Source: Paludibaculum fermentans
Lineage (GTDB): Bacteria > Acidobacteriota > Terriglobia > Bryobacterales > Bryobacteraceae
Reading direction: 5' to 3'
Length of the DNA stretch: 64,000 bases
NCBI RefSeq assembly: GCF_015277775.1
Contig: NZ_CP063849.1
Span: 186,001 to 250,000 of the forward strand
In this document: positions 8,299-18,293 of the stretch, piece after piece
How positions within the stretch are numbered: the first letter of the stretch is position 1
Layout of the letters: each line of letters begins with the position of its first letter
Translations under genes and position numbers: made by a program
Notes under the pieces: generated by a model
Told to the model about the DNA's origin: nothing
Database searches by the model: none
The model's input: only the letters and a program-made list of their open reading frames with translations

Positions 8299-10998
8299 CT
8301 ACCCCGGATCCTCGTAATCCGCCGCCACCGGCCTGACATTCTCTCCTTCCAGCAACTCCTCCGCCCGCAGGTGCCCAAACAACTGGATCAGCCGCGCCAC
8401 CGTACCCGTCCAGCCCGTCTGGTGGCTCGCTCCCAGCCCGGCCCCGTTGTCCCCGTGGAAGTACTCATAAAACAGGATCAGATCCCGCCAGTGCGGATCA
8501 TCCTGGAAGACCTTGCTGCCCCCATAGACCGGCCGTTTTCCATCCCGTCCGCGCAGGAAAATCCCCGCCAGCCGGTTCGACAACTCCTGGGTCACTTCAA
8601 ACAGGTTCATCATCCGGCCTGAGCCCGTCGGGCACTCCACTTTGAACCCATCGCCGTAATACAGGTAATACTGCAGCAGCGCCCGCACGATCAGCATGTT
8701 CACGGGCATCCACACCGGACCACGCCAGTTCGAATTCCCGCCAAACATGCCGTTATTCGACTCCGCCGGCAGGTACGCGACCTTGTACTCCTCGCCGTGC
8801 ACATCGATCTCAAACGGGTTCTCCTTGTGATACAGCGATAGCGACCGGATCCCGTACGGCCCGAAGAACTCCTTCTCATCGAGCATCTTCGCCAGCACTC
8901 TCCGCAGCTTCTTCTCGTCGAGAATCGACAACAGCCGCCGCCCATCCACGCCATCGCGATCAATCGGCGCAATATTGGCCAGCACCTCCGGATGGCGCTT
9001 CAGGAACTTGTGAATCCGGTCCGTCATCACGGTGTAGCGGTTGGCCTGCGACGGACTCACCACCGTGGAAGCGCACAGCGGCAGCAGGCCCACCAGCGAG
9101 CGCACCTTCAGCCGCTGGGCCGACCCATCCGGCAGCCGCAGCAGGTCGTAGAAGAAGCCGTCCGTCTCGTCCCACATCTCGTCGAAGTTGTCGCCAATGC
9201 GATCCATGGCGGAGGCGATCCACAGGAAGTGTTCGACGAACTTGGCGGCAAAGTCCTCATACAGCACGTCGTGCTCGGCCAGTTCCAGCGAGATCTCGAA
9301 CAGGTTCTGCGCGAACAACGCCATCCACGCCGTGCCGTCCGCCTGCTCCAGGAACCCGCCCGTAGGCAGCGCCGACGACCGGTCGAACACTCCGATGTTG
9401 TCGAGCCCGAGGAACCCTCCGTCGAAGACATTGCGACCGCCCGGATCCTTGCGATTCACCCACCACGTGAAGTTCAGCATCAGCTTGTGGAACGAGCGCT
9501 TCAGGAACTCGTAATCGCCCTTGCCCGTGCGCTCTTTCTCCAGGCTGTAGATGAACAGTGTGGCCCACGCATGCACCGGCGGATTCACATCGCCGAAGTT
9601 CCACTCATACGCCGGCATCTGCCCGTTGGGATGCAGGTACAGCTCGCGCAGCATCAGGTCCAACTGATCCTTGGCGAAGTCGAGATCGACCATTGCCAGC
9701 GCCGTGGTGTGGAAGGCCAGGTCCCATGCGGCGTACCACGGATACTCCCACTTGTCCGGCATCGAGATGATGTCGTCGTTCACCATGTGGAACCAGTTGG
9801 AGTTGCGCACCAGGTGGCGGCGCGGGCGGGCCGAGGGGTGAGCGTTGTGCTCCTCCAGCCAGATATCGAGATCGAAGAAATAATACTGCTTGGTCCACAG
9901 CATGCCGGCCAACGCCTGGCGCATGACGCGGCCCTGGTCCTCGTTCAGCCCGTCCGGTGTGATGTTGTCGTAGAAGCTGTCGGCCTCGGCGATGCGCGCG
10001 GCAAACACTCCATCCGCACGCGCCGGGGCCGTCTCGTCGCGAGTCAGCCGCAAATGGATCACCGTCTCAGCGCCGCCGGCCACGGTGACCACATGCAGCG
10101 CGGCCGCCTTGGTGCCTTCCAGAGCCGGATTCACGGCCTCCTTCTTGCCCTCAATCAGGTAGTGATGGAATGCATCCTTCACATAGGGCGTCTGGTTGGC
10201 CAGCCTCCACAAACGCTGTGTGTTGGTTTCATTGCCGGTGAAGATCAATTCCCCCGCCTGCGGACAGTGCAGATGGAAGCGGCCCAGTTCGGAGTGTTGC
10301 GCGGTAATCCGGCCAGCCGCCCCGGTCAAGGAAGGCCGGTGCGTGCGCGTCCCGTACGACCAGGTATTGCGGAACCACAACGTCGGCAACAGGTGCAGCG
10401 TCGCGGCGTCCGGCCCGCGGTTGGCCACCGTGATCCGGATGGCGATGTCCTCCGCCTCGGCCTTCGCATACTCCACGAAGACATCGAAGTAGCGCTGATC
10501 GTCGAAGACGCCCGTATCCAGCAACTCATACTCGAAGTCCTGCCGGGTGCGCTTGCGGTTCGTCAGCACCAGATCCGAGTACGGATACTCGGCCTGCGGG
10601 TACTTGTACAGGTACTTCATGTAGGAGTGCGTCGGGGTCGAGTCGAGGTAGAAGTAATACTCCTTCACGTCCTCGCCGTGGTTGCCCTCCGAATTGGTCA
10701 GGCCGAACAACCGCTCCTTCAGGATCGGGTCTTTCCCATTCCACAAGGCCAGCGCGAAGCATAGCCGCTGCTTGTCGTCCGAGATGCCGGCCAGCCCGTC
10801 TTCCCCCCAGCGGTAGGCGCGCGACCGCGCCTGGTCGTGCGTGAAGTAGTCCCACGCATTGCCGTTGTCGCTGTAGTCCTCCCGCACCGTGCCCCACTGC
10901 CGCTCACTCAGATAGGGACCCCACTTCTTCCAGGGTGACGAATTCGTACGCGCCTCCGCCAGGCGCTCACGCTCCTCCGAACCTTTATTGGGTGCCAT
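8299..10998 (-). CDS. GH63/MGH1-like glycoside hydrolase (glucosidase)
   Basis: An 899-residue cytoplasmic-type protein; ATG 10998 is chosen over an ATG three codons earlier. It has an N-terminal beta-sandwich-like region (to about residue 370) and a C-terminal (alpha/alpha)6 barrel. Recognisable segments are [37 protein letters not shown] and [14 protein letters not shown], which match the large 'glucosidase' group related to GH63 and mannosylglycerate hydrolase. Asp in WDLAFH and an acidic residue in the barrel are probable catalytic residues. The substrate may be a glucosyl-glycerate-type osmolyte or an oligosaccharide. No signal peptide is present. Confidence 0.85.
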   Translation of the reverse strand: MAPNKGSEERERLAEARTNSSPWKKWGPYLSERQWGTVREDYSDNGNAWDYFTHDQARSRAYRWGEDGLAGISDDKQRLCFALALWNGKDPILKERLFGLTNSEGNHGEDVKEYYFYLDSTPTHSYMKYLYKYPQAEYPYSDLVLTNRKRTRQDFEYELLDTGVFDDQRYFDVFVEYAKAEAEDIAIRITVANRGPDAATLHLLPTLWFRNTWSYGTRTHRPSLTGAAGRITAQHSELGRFHLHCPQAGELIFTGNETNTQRLWRLANQTPYVKDAFHHYLIEGKKEAVNPALEGTKAAALHVVTVAGGAETVIHLRLTRDETAPARADGVFAARIAEADSFYDNITPDGLNEDQGRVMRQALAGMLWTKQYYFFDLDIWLEEHNAHPSARPRRHLVRNSNWFHMVNDDIISMPDKWEYPWYAAWDLAFHTTALAMVDLDFAKDQLDLMLRELYLHPNGQMPAYEWNFGDVNPPVHAWATLFIYSLEKERTGKGDYEFLKRSFHKLMLNFTWWVNRKDPGGRNVFDGGFLGLDNIGVFDRSSALPTGGFLEQADGTAWMALFAQNLFEISLELAEHDVLYEDFAAKFVEHFLWIASAMDRIGDNFDEMWDETDGFFYDLLRLPDGSAQRLKVRSLVGLLPLCASTVVSPSQANRYTVMTDRIHKFLKRHPEVLANIAPIDRDGVDGRRLLSILDEKKLRRVLAKMLDEKEFFGPYGIRSLSLYHKENPFEIDVHGEEYKVAYLPAESNNGMFGGNSNWRGPVWMPVNMLIVRALLQYYLYYGDGFKVECPTGSGRMMNLFEVTQELSNRLAGIFLRGRDGKRPVYGGSKVFQDDPHWRDLILFYEYFHGDNGAGLGASHQTGWTGTVARLIQLFGHLRAEELLEGENVRPVAADYEDPG

Positions 10999-11077
10999 GG
11001 CAACCAAGATGCCTGAATGGCTTGTCCGTCACAAGTGGCGTGTGGGGTACGATCGAGGATGACGGAGGGATTGGGAC

Positions 11078-11608
11078 ATGTTGCGGCTAGGGTGCCTGTT
11101 TTTGTTACTTGTGATGAGCGGCCTGGCGCAGACGCCCGGCAAGGGGCTGGTCCTGGTTCTCATCGGCCCGCCCGGCAGTGGGAAGACCACGCAGGCGGAA
11201 TTCCTGACGAAGAAGTACCACCTGCCCGTGCTCACCGCGGATAGCGGCATGTCGAACGAACAGTTCGACGTCCGCCTGAAGGTGCTGAACTCCGGCAAGG
11301 GCTTTATCATCGACGGCTATCCTGCCACGCATGCCCAGGCCCAGCATCTGGCTGTCGTGGTGAAGCAGTTGAATCTGCCGTCGCCCATCATCATCCAACT
11401 CGATGTGCCGGATGACGTTGTGCGGCAGCGGCTGGCCGGAAAAGAGAAACCCGAGGCTCTGGAGAAGCGTCTGTCCGGCTACCACAAGGAGATGGATCTG
11501 ATCCGCCGCTACTATCCGCAGGGCGACATCTGGACGGTCATCGGCACACGCCCGCCACAGGAAGTATCCGGGACCATCGAAATGCTGATTCAAGATCGGA
11601 AACCGTGA
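11078..11608 (+). CDS. Exported adenylate-kinase-like P-loop protein
   Basis: A 176-residue protein with a clear signal peptide (MLRLGCLFLLLVMSGLAQ). The Walker A P-loop of nucleoside monophosphate kinases (GPPGSGKTTQ) follows, then DGYPAT (the DGFPR region of adenylate kinase), a short LID-like segment (VVRQRLAGK) and YYPQG. Adenylate kinases move phosphate between ATP, ADP and AMP in the cytoplasm, so the signal peptide is unusual and the external role is unknown. The AMP-binding segment is shortened compared with the usual 190-220 residues. Its stop overlaps the start of the VWA gene by 4 bp, so they are co-translated. Confidence 0.8.
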   Translation: MLRLGCLFLLLVMSGLAQTPGKGLVLVLIGPPGSGKTTQAEFLTKKYHLPVLTADSGMSNEQFDVRLKVLNSGKGFIIDGYPATHAQAQHLAVVVKQLNLPSPIIIQLDVPDDVVRQRLAGKEKPEALEKRLSGYHKEMDLIRRYYPQGDIWTVIGTRPPQEVSGTIEMLIQDRKP

Positions 11609-12558
11609 CACTCAACCGCCGCGAATGGCTGGCCGCCGCGCTGCTGCAGCAGCCCACCTTCCGGGCTTCGGCCCAGATCGTGGTCGTACCGGTCACCGTA
11701 ACGAATTCCAAGGGGCGCCGCGTGGCCGGACTCGCAGCCTCCGACTTCCTGCTCTCTGACAACGGCCAGCCGCGTGAGTTCACCCTGGAAGATATCAGTG
11801 GCCCCGTGTCGTTACTGCTGGCCGTGGAGACCGCGGCCACCAGCGTGGCGGCCCTGGATAAGCTCCGCAGGACCGCGGCTCTCTTCCAACCTCTTCTCGC
11901 TGGCCACGATGGCGAGATCGGGCTGATCTCCTACGATGACGAGGTGCGGGTGCTGGCCGGGCTTCAGCGCGACACGGCCGCCTTTGACGCCGCGCTGAAA
12001 GGGATCCATGCCTCCGGCGGACAGGGCAGGCAACTGGATGCCATCGTGCAGGCTGTGGAAATCCTCAAAGCCCGTCCCGGCGGGCGCCGGCGTGTGCTGG
12101 TCATCGTCGGCCAGTCGAAAGACCTCGGCTCCAAGGCCAAGCTCGATCAGGCGATAGGCATGGCGCAGCAGGCCAATGTCACCATCTATCCCGTAACGTA
12201 CTCGCGCACCACCACTCCGTTCACCAGCCGCGAGCCGCTCACCGGCAACTCGATGGGCGTCGATATCCTCGGCGGCCTGCGGGAACTGGCTCGCCTGGGC
12301 CAGGCCAACACGGCCTCGGAAATCGCCCGCTTCACAGGTGGGTGGACCAACTCGTTCACCAAAGAGAAGGGACTCGAGGACGCTCTGCAACGCGTCGGCG
12401 ATGAGCTGCACCTGCAGTATGTGCTGGAGTTTAAGTCCGACCTGACGCAGCCAGGAGAGTTCCGTAAACTGGTGATCCTGGTTAAGAACCACCCCGAGTA
12501 CACACTGCGTCATCGCCCTGGCTATTGGATCGAAACTACGGAGCCTGCCGGATTGTAA
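11605..12558 (+). CDS. VWFA-related secreted protein
   Basis: A 317-residue protein with a GTG start inside the stop of the preceding gene. The N-terminus has a twin-arginine-like RREWLAAALL and a signal-like stretch. A strand-rich segment follows (VTVTNSKGRRVAGLAASDFLLSDNGQP), typical of acidobacterial VWFA-related proteins, and then a von Willebrand factor A fold whose MIDAS motif is weak (LAVETAATS rather than DxSxS). These proteins are abundant in Acidobacteriota and thought to mediate extracytoplasmic protein contacts. The last 19 bp overlap the 3' end of RNase P RNA on the other strand. Confidence 0.85.
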   Translation: MTLNRREWLAAALLQQPTFRASAQIVVVPVTVTNSKGRRVAGLAASDFLLSDNGQPREFTLEDISGPVSLLLAVETAATSVAALDKLRRTAALFQPLLAGHDGEIGLISYDDEVRVLAGLQRDTAAFDAALKGIHASGGQGRQLDAIVQAVEILKARPGGRRRVLVIVGQSKDLGSKAKLDQAIGMAQQANVTIYPVTYSRTTTPFTSREPLTGNSMGVDILGGLRELARLGQANTASEIARFTGGWTNSFTKEKGLEDALQRVGDELHLQYVLEFKSDLTQPGEFRKLVILVKNHPEYTLRHRPGYWIETTEPAGL

Positions 12559-12942
12559 GCCGGTTTCTGGACCCCGCCCGAAAGCGAGGTGGCAGTCATT
12601 CCTCTAGGCCTGCCATTGCTGACAGACTCCAGCGACCTACCCGGAAGTATAACGGGACGAGCAGCCCCTCCTCCCCTATTTGGTCTTGCTCCACGTGGGG
12701 TTTGCCCTGCCACTCCGGTTGCCCGGAGCGCGGTGCGCTTTTACCGCACCATTTCACCCTTACCCGCGTTGCCGCGGGCGGTATATTTTCTGTGGCACTT
12801 TCCGTAAAGTGGGCTTTGAGCCCACCCCCCCGGCCGTTAACCGGCACGCCGCTCTATGGAGACCGGACTTTGCCTCGGCCATAGCTGGTTTCCCCTATCC
12901 GGGGACCTTGCCAGGACGCGACTGCCCATCCAGCAGGACTCC
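12540..12942 (-). ncRNA. rnpB: RNase P RNA, bacterial class A
   Basis: The RNA is read on the minus strand. Its P1 helix pairs 5' GGAGUCCUGCUGGAU (from 12942) with 3' AUCCGGCAGGCUCC (to 12540). Conserved blocks appear in order: GGGCAGUCGC, GAGGCAAAGUCCGGUCUCC (12858-12877), ACAGAAAAUAUACCGCC (12777-12793), GGUAAGGGUGAAA, GGUGCGGUAAAAGCGCACC, GAGCAAGACCAAAUAGG, and the 3' AGAAACCGGCUUA that pairs in P4. It is the catalytic RNA that trims tRNA 5' leaders. The first universal block carries an extra C compared with the usual GAGGAAAGUCC. The 3' end overlaps the convergent VWA gene. Confidence 0.95.
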
Positions 12943-13172
12943 GCTCCCATTGTTTCACATCCCCATGGCTTTCTCTTCGTACTGCGCGTAATGTCCCCAG
13001 GCGTAGAACGGTTGGAACGAGGCTAGGAGAAGGGAAGTCGAACCTGACCCCACTCTTGGCAGGTTCTAGTACATTTCCATTCCTTCACCTTCCTCGGCTA
13101 TACTGGACACTTGACCGAGGTGTGTCTGCAAGCCATTGAGAGGAATAGGAATCTCGCTTGAGGAGAAGTGAC

Positions 13173-16100
13173 GTGAAAGCCACGATGTTAAAAACAGTGC
13201 TAGCGGCTCTTCTGTTAACCACGTTGGGCTATGGCCAGATGGTTACGGGAGTCACCAAGGATGATTGGGAGGAGATCAACTTTGAGTTCAATTCGGCGGT
13301 CCTGACAGACGGCTTCCCCAGCTTGCTGCGTCTGGCCGAACTGCTGAATAAAAACCCCGAATACAAGGTAAAGCTTGACGGGCATACCGATTCCATCGGT
13401 TCAGAGAAGTACAACGAGAAGCTATCACTAAGACGTGCGGAGGCGGTCAAAGGGTTCCTCGAAAAGTATGGCGCGCGTGCCGGGCAGATGGAGGTTGTTC
13501 CTCGCGGCAAGCGCAATCCCCGCACCGAAAATAACACGAAGGAAGGCCGTTGGATCAACCGCCGCGTGCAGTTGGTGGTCACCGACAAAGACGGCAAGAT
13601 CATCGGCGCCGGCGGCGTTGGCGACGCCATCCGGGCCATGCAGGCGCAGTGCCCCGATTACTCGCAGACACTGGCCGAGATCCTGAAGAAACTCGATAAG
13701 TTGGACGACATCGCGAAGATGCTGGCCGATCTCAAGGCGGAGAACGGCAAGCTGCGCTCCGATGTGGATGCCCTGAAGGCCGGCGGCGCGGCTGCTACCC
13801 CCGCCCAGGCCGCTCAGATTGAACGCGCCTCGAAGGCCGCCACACCGGACGACGTCCAGCGCATCGCCAGCAAGACGGCTGAAGAAGCCGTTGCGAAGGC
13901 GCACGACCCGCGCTTCTCTATCCTGGGCATGAATGTCGGCGCGGACAACAACCGCAACGTCACGTTCTCAGGCCGCGGCCGCTACTTCGCGCCGTTCAAG
14001 GAGAACTTCGCCATTCAGGCACAGGGCGAGTACATGTACTTCAAGGAGCGCCAGGAAGCGCAGTTCGACCTCGGACTGGTCAACCGCTTCACCAAGCGCG
14101 GCCAGGCCGGCCTGTTCAGCAGCTTCAAGCACGTGGGTCTCGAAGGCATGCAGAACGGCGGCAACCTGGGCCAGGCGTCGATGACGCTCGACTACATCTT
14201 CAGCCGGGGCCGGGTCGGCTTCTTCGGCTCGAAGGGGTTCATGGACAATGCGGTGGTCAACCGCACCATGATCTCGCGCAACGTGTGGGATGAGGCTTAC
14301 CTCAAGATCGTAGACCAAGCCGGCGTCTCCACCGCGCTGACGCTGTTCGGCAAGACGATGCTGGAAGCCAACATGGGCATGTTGTCGGTGCACGGCGGCT
14401 CCAACAAGCCGGGCGGCACCATCCGCTTCATCCAGCCCCTGAACAACAAGATCGCCCTCACGCTGGAAGGCGGGTTCAACGAGACCTACGTCGGCAACAA
14501 CGCCAATGGTCGAGTGGTGGCCGGCATCCAGTTCGGCAACTACGTCCAGCCCAAGGAATACCTGGAGATGGACAAGCCGATTCCGGTTGACGTGCCGCGC
14601 GTACGCTACGAGATGCTGACGCGGCGGGTGCGTACCGGCAACGACGCTCCTATCGCCGACGCGGGCCCCGATCAGATCGGCGCTCCGGCGGGCATCATCA
14701 ACCTGGATGGCTCCGCCTCGTTCGATCCCGATGGAGACCCCATCACGTTCCAGTGGGTTCAGGTCGCCGGCCCGTCCGTCGGTCTGAGCGGCGCTACCAC
14801 CTCCAAGCCCTCCTTCACCGGTGTGGAAGGCCAGACGTACAGCTTCCGCCTGACGGTCAAGGACAGCTACGGACTCGCGTCGCTGGCTCGTGTCACGATC
14901 ACCACGCGCACCGCGTCCAAGGTGATCATCCAGAAGTTCACGGCGACGCCCAGCACCATCAAGTCGGGCGCCACCTCGACCCTGGCCTGGCAGGTGTTGA
15001 ACGCGGATGAGGTTACGATCTCCTCCGTCGGCAAGGTGAATGCGCAGGCCGGCACGACGCCGGTATCGCCCGCGGACACCACCACCTACACCCTGACGGC
15101 CAAGAACAAGGACAGCGAAGTAAGCGAGACGGTCACCGTGACGGTGGAGAAACCCACCATCCGTATCGTCAGCTTCCGCGCCGCTCCGGCCACCATCAAT
15201 CTCGGCGAGGCTTCCAACCTGGTTTGGGAGACTGAGAACGCCGACTCCGTATCCATCTCGACCATCGGCACAGTGCAGGTGACCGGCACCACTTCGGTCA
15301 GCCCGAAGGAGACCACCACCTATACACTGACCGCGACCAACAAGTTCGGGACCGTCAATGCGACGGCCACCGTGACGGTGAACAAGCCGAACGCTCCGCG
15401 CATCCTGAACTTCAGCGGCAATCCGCTGGAGATCGGACAGGGTGAGAGCTCGACGCTGACCTGGGATGTCCAGGGCGCGACGGAAGTCGACATCAGCCAT
15501 GTCGGCTCGCAGACGCTGAAGGGCTCCACTCCGGTGACGCCTTCCGGCACGACCACCTATATCCTGACCGCCAAGAATTCGGGCGGGGAAGCGACCGCCA
15601 GCGTCACCATCACGGTGATCCCCAAGCCGACCGTCACGTTCTCGGCCAGTCCGACCACGACGGCCAAGCCGGGCGATCCCTCGCGACTGACCTGGACCAC
15701 GACGGGTGCGACGAACGTCACCATCAGCGGTGTCGGCGCGGTGGCGCTGAACGGCTCAGTTGACGTCACGCCGCAGACCGATACCACTTACACGATCACG
15801 GCCTCGAACGCGAAGTTCTCCACGACGCAGACGGTAACCGTGAAGGTGACCCCGGTGAAGCCGCCGGATGAAGTGGTCGACCCGCCGGTGATCCACCTGA
15901 ACACTCCGGACTACATCGAGACGCTCTACCGCGATATCTTCCTCGATGCTTCCGGCTCGACCGACCCGCAGGGTCTGCCGCTCACCTACAAGTGGGAGCA
16001 GGTCGGGCAGGTCAACAACAACTCCGCCGCGGCGATCCTGTCGTCCACCTCACCCGTGACCCGAGTTCAGCTCGGCGGGCAGTTTGGCGACTACATCTTC

Positions 16101-16181
16101 CGCGTCACGGTGACGAACAGCAAAGGCAAGAGCGCCTACAAGGACATCCGGGTACGCTTCGTGCTGACCCGCCGTCCGTAG
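13173..16181 (+). CDS. OmpA-domain outer-membrane protein with barrel, Ig-like repeats and PKD domains
   Basis: A 1002-residue surface protein starting at GTG 13173, behind GAGGAGA; an in-frame TTG 15 bp earlier is less likely. Order of domains: signal peptide (to about residue 21); OmpA-type peptidoglycan-binding domain (about 36-140, with DGHTDSIGS and NRRVQLVV); a helical linker with KLD/KLR heptads (165-235); a strand-rich region resembling an 8-12 strand barrel (about 255-480); a PKD-like domain (about 490-590); four tandem Ig-like repeats of about 78 residues; and a last PKD-like domain. The OmpA domain is usually C-terminal, so this order is unusual. Role: probably links the outer membrane to peptidoglycan and exposes a stalk. 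A strong terminator follows. Confidence 0.88.
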   Translation: MKATMLKTVLAALLLTTLGYGQMVTGVTKDDWEEINFEFNSAVLTDGFPSLLRLAELLNKNPEYKVKLDGHTDSIGSEKYNEKLSLRRAEAVKGFLEKYGARAGQMEVVPRGKRNPRTENNTKEGRWINRRVQLVVTDKDGKIIGAGGVGDAIRAMQAQCPDYSQTLAEILKKLDKLDDIAKMLADLKAENGKLRSDVDALKAGGAAATPAQAAQIERASKAATPDDVQRIASKTAEEAVAKAHDPRFSILGMNVGADNNRNVTFSGRGRYFAPFKENFAIQAQGEYMYFKERQEAQFDLGLVNRFTKRGQAGLFSSFKHVGLEGMQNGGNLGQASMTLDYIFSRGRVGFFGSKGFMDNAVVNRTMISRNVWDEAYLKIVDQAGVSTALTLFGKTMLEANMGMLSVHGGSNKPGGTIRFIQPLNNKIALTLEGGFNETYVGNNANGRVVAGIQFGNYVQPKEYLEMDKPIPVDVPRVRYEMLTRRVRTGNDAPIADAGPDQIGAPAGIINLDGSASFDPDGDPITFQWVQVAGPSVGLSGATTSKPSFTGVEGQTYSFRLTVKDSYGLASLARVTITTRTASKVIIQKFTATPSTIKSGATSTLAWQVLNADEVTISSVGKVNAQAGTTPVSPADTTTYTLTAKNKDSEVSETVTVTVEKPTIRIVSFRAAPATINLGEASNLVWETENADSVSISTIGTVQVTGTTSVSPKETTTYTLTATNKFGTVNATATVTVNKPNAPRILNFSGNPLEIGQGESSTLTWDVQGATEVDISHVGSQTLKGSTPVTPSGTTTYILTAKNSGGEATASVTITVIPKPTVTFSASPTTTAKPGDPSRLTWTTTGATNVTISGVGAVALNGSVDVTPQTDTTYTITASNAKFSTTQTVTVKVTPVKPPDEVVDPPVIHLNTPDYIETLYRDIFLDASGSTDPQGLPLTYKWEQVGQVNNNSAAAILSSTSPVTRVQLGGQFGDYIFRVTVTNSKGKSAYKDIRVRFVLTRRP
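14917..15848 (+). repeat. Four tandem Ig-like coding repeats, period about 234 bp
   Basis: Four in-frame units of 77-79 codons lie inside the OmpA/Ig protein. Each has a start like PTIRIVSFRAAPATINLG, a central xLxW, a TTTYTLTA strand and a closing TVTVTV strand. The DNA is similar enough that the antisense strand shows four phased open frames (14867-15085, 15086-15319, 15320-15556, 15557-15787). Repeat number could vary by recombination. Confidence 0.85.
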
Positions 16182-16206
16182 TTGGCCGCGATCGCTGACT
16201 GAAGTG

Positions 16207-16249
16207 AAAGACCCCGGCTTCCGCCCCCTGGCGGAGACCGGGGTCTTTT
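16207..16249 (+). terminator. Rho-independent terminator after the OmpA/Ig gene
   Basis: An 11-bp perfect outer stem (AAAGACCCCGG at 16207-16217 with CCGGGGTCTTT at 16238-16248) encloses a further CCGCC/GGCGG stem. It ends in TTTT and has A-rich DNA on the other side, so it may work in both directions. It lies 25 bp after the stop. Confidence 0.92.
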
Positions 16250-16317
16250 GGCGTCTAGGACCAATGGGACTAATGGTTCTGGATTCAATCCAAGGCTCCG
16301 CTGTACAATCGGGCAAC

Positions 16318-16833
16318 ATGCGACGCGCCCTCCTGTCCTTACTCCTCCTGGCTGGCGCGTGTGCTTCCGCTCCGTGTGCGGAGCCGCCCATTCAGGAGCC
16401 TCGCGAACTGGACCGCATCTACGCGATTGGCCCGGACGGCTCCGCCACACAGCCGCTGCCCCTCGAGCCCGTCAAGCTGACGGGCAAAGGCAATGGCAGG
16501 ACGGTGAACCTCGAGGGCGGCCGCTCCGCGCTTCGTTTCCGCGAAGGTTCCGTGCCTGCCTTCGTTGTGCGGTTCGCGGTCGGCAGTTGGAGCAGTGGTT
16601 CCGTCCGGCTGTACCTGTTGCGGTCCGATGCGCAACAGCGCAGCGTGAAGACATGGGTGTGGGCCTATTCCTCGGCCGAACGGCAGGAGCCTGGTACAGT
16701 CCCCTCGAAACTGGAGCGTTACGGCAAGCTGTCTTACCGCATCGTCCCGCCGCCGGTGCTGCGTCCGGGTGAGTATGCCATCGGCCTGGGTCTCGGGTCG
16801 TTTGGGTTCACCTTCGGCATTGACCCGAAATAG
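16318..16833 (+). CDS. Secreted hypothetical protein
   Basis: A 171-residue protein starting at ATG 16318; upstream in-frame sequence crosses the terminator and is not coding. A signal peptide (MRRALLSLLLLAGACASAPCA) includes a possible lipobox-like LLAGAC. The mature part is strand-rich with no recognised domain. It ends in a hydrophobic Gly-rich strand (YAIGLGLGSFGFTFGI), as seen in acidobacterial exported proteins of unknown role. It stands alone between a terminator and the methylthiotransferase gene. Confidence 0.75.
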   Translation: MRRALLSLLLLAGACASAPCAEPPIQEPRELDRIYAIGPDGSATQPLPLEPVKLTGKGNGRTVNLEGGRSALRFREGSVPAFVVRFAVGSWSSGSVRLYLLRSDAQQRSVKTWVWAYSSAERQEPGTVPSKLERYGKLSYRIVPPPVLRPGEYAIGLGLGSFGFTFGIDPK

Positions 16834-16876
16834 CCCGCTCCGTCGATTCCAGCCTGCACCAGTTAAACTGGATGAT

Positions 16877-18223
16877 GTGAAGAAGTTCTACATCCAGAAT
16901 TTCGGCTGCCGGGCCACGCAGGCCGACGGCGCCGCTCTGGAAGGGTTGCTGGAGAAGCAGGGGCTGGCCGCGGCCGAGGGGGCGCAGGCGGCGGACCTGG
17001 TGATCCTCAATACCTGCACGGTCACGTCGTCGGCTGATGACGATGTCCGGAAGAGCATTCACCGTGTGCACCGCGAGAATCCGAAGGCCCGCATCCTGGT
17101 CACAGGCTGCTATGCCCAGCGCGCGCCCGAGGAGTTGAGCCGCATTCCCGGCGTCACGTGGGTGGTGGGCAACTCGCACAAGACCGAGATTCCCGGGCTG
17201 ATTCCCAGGATCAACCAGGCCGAGTACCACGGGCAGATCCTGGTGGGCGACATCTCCGCCGCCACCGGGTTCCTCTCGTCGCCCGTCGACGATGCTTTTG
17301 GCGACCGGACGAGGCCGAACCTGAAGATCCAGGAAGGCTGCAACAACGTGTGTACCTTCTGTATCATCCCGTCGGTGCGAGGCCGTTCGCGCAGCATGAC
17401 GCTGGAGCAGGTGCTGGGTGAGTTGCGCGGCCTGGCCGCCAACTACCGGGAGATCGTATTGACCGGCATCAACCTGGGCCGGTGGGGCAGGGAAGCGGGG
17501 TTCCGGCCAACGGATCGCATGCGGTTGTCGGACCTGCTGCGGGTCGTGCTCGATCAGACTCCCGTGGAGCGGCTGCGCATCAGTTCGGTCGAGCCGATGG
17601 ACTTCACCGATGAGCTGTTGGAGCTGATGGCCTCGTCGTCGAGGATTGCCAAGCACGTGCATGCGCCGCTGCAGTCGGCGTCCGACACGGTGTTGAAGCG
17701 GATGAAGCGGCGGTACCGCTCGCGCCATTACGAAGACCGGCTGCGCCGCGCCCATGGCTTGATGCCCAATGCCGCCTTTGGCGCCGATGTGATGACCGGC
17801 TTCCCGGGCGAGACGGCCGAAGAGTTCCAGCAGACCTACGACTTCATTGAGCGCCTGCCGTTCACCTATCTGCACGTGTTCACCTATTCGGAGCGGCCCG
17901 GCACGCCGGCGGTCTCGCATGCCGAACCCGTGCCGCATCAGGTCCGCAAGGAGCGCACGCGCCGGCTGCGGGACCTGGCCGCTCGCAAGAACCTGGCGTT
18001 TCGCACGGCGCAGCAGGGACGCGTCCTATCCGCGGTGACGCTGGACAATGGCAAGGCGCTCACCGAGAACTACCTGCCGGTCGAGATGGCCGTGCCGCGC
18101 GGGTCCAACCAGCTTGTGGAACTCATGATCGGCGGGGTGACTTCAGCCGGGCTGAGCGAGGCAGGCTTCCTGCCGCCGGTGGAACTGCCACAGCAACCGT
18201 CCGCCTTTCCCATCCTTGGATAG
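16877..18223 (+). CDS. mtaB: MtaB-type tRNA methylthiotransferase (radical SAM)
   Basis: A 448-residue enzyme starting at GTG 16877 (VKKFYIQNFGC). An in-frame ATG at 16769 lies inside the previous gene. The UPF0004 domain has its three cluster Cys (NFGC, NTCTVTS, TGCYAQR), and the radical SAM domain has CNNVCTFC. A C-terminal TRAM-like tail is visible. The 'FGCRxTQADG' opening and overall length fit MtaB/YqeV, which methylthiolates t6A37 in ANN-decoding tRNAs, better than MiaB or RimO. Two [4Fe-4S] clusters are expected. Confidence 0.85.
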   Translation: MKKFYIQNFGCRATQADGAALEGLLEKQGLAAAEGAQAADLVILNTCTVTSSADDDVRKSIHRVHRENPKARILVTGCYAQRAPEELSRIPGVTWVVGNSHKTEIPGLIPRINQAEYHGQILVGDISAATGFLSSPVDDAFGDRTRPNLKIQEGCNNVCTFCIIPSVRGRSRSMTLEQVLGELRGLAANYREIVLTGINLGRWGREAGFRPTDRMRLSDLLRVVLDQTPVERLRISSVEPMDFTDELLELMASSSRIAKHVHAPLQSASDTVLKRMKRRYRSRHYEDRLRRAHGLMPNAAFGADVMTGFPGETAEEFQQTYDFIERLPFTYLHVFTYSERPGTPAVSHAEPVPHQVRKERTRRLRDLAARKNLAFRTAQQGRVLSAVTLDNGKALTENYLPVEMAVPRGSNQLVELMIGGVTSAGLSEAGFLPPVELPQQPSAFPILG

Positions 18224-18293
18224 CACTGGTACTTATTTTAGGCGATAGAGGGGCAGAAACGCGAAGGCGCTGCTACGCTGTACAGCATCCCCT

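Noticed and set aside
14867-15787. Four phased antisense open frames in the Ig-like repeat region
   Set aside because: They mirror the coding repeats on the opposite strand (period about 234 bp) and have no start signals or domain content.
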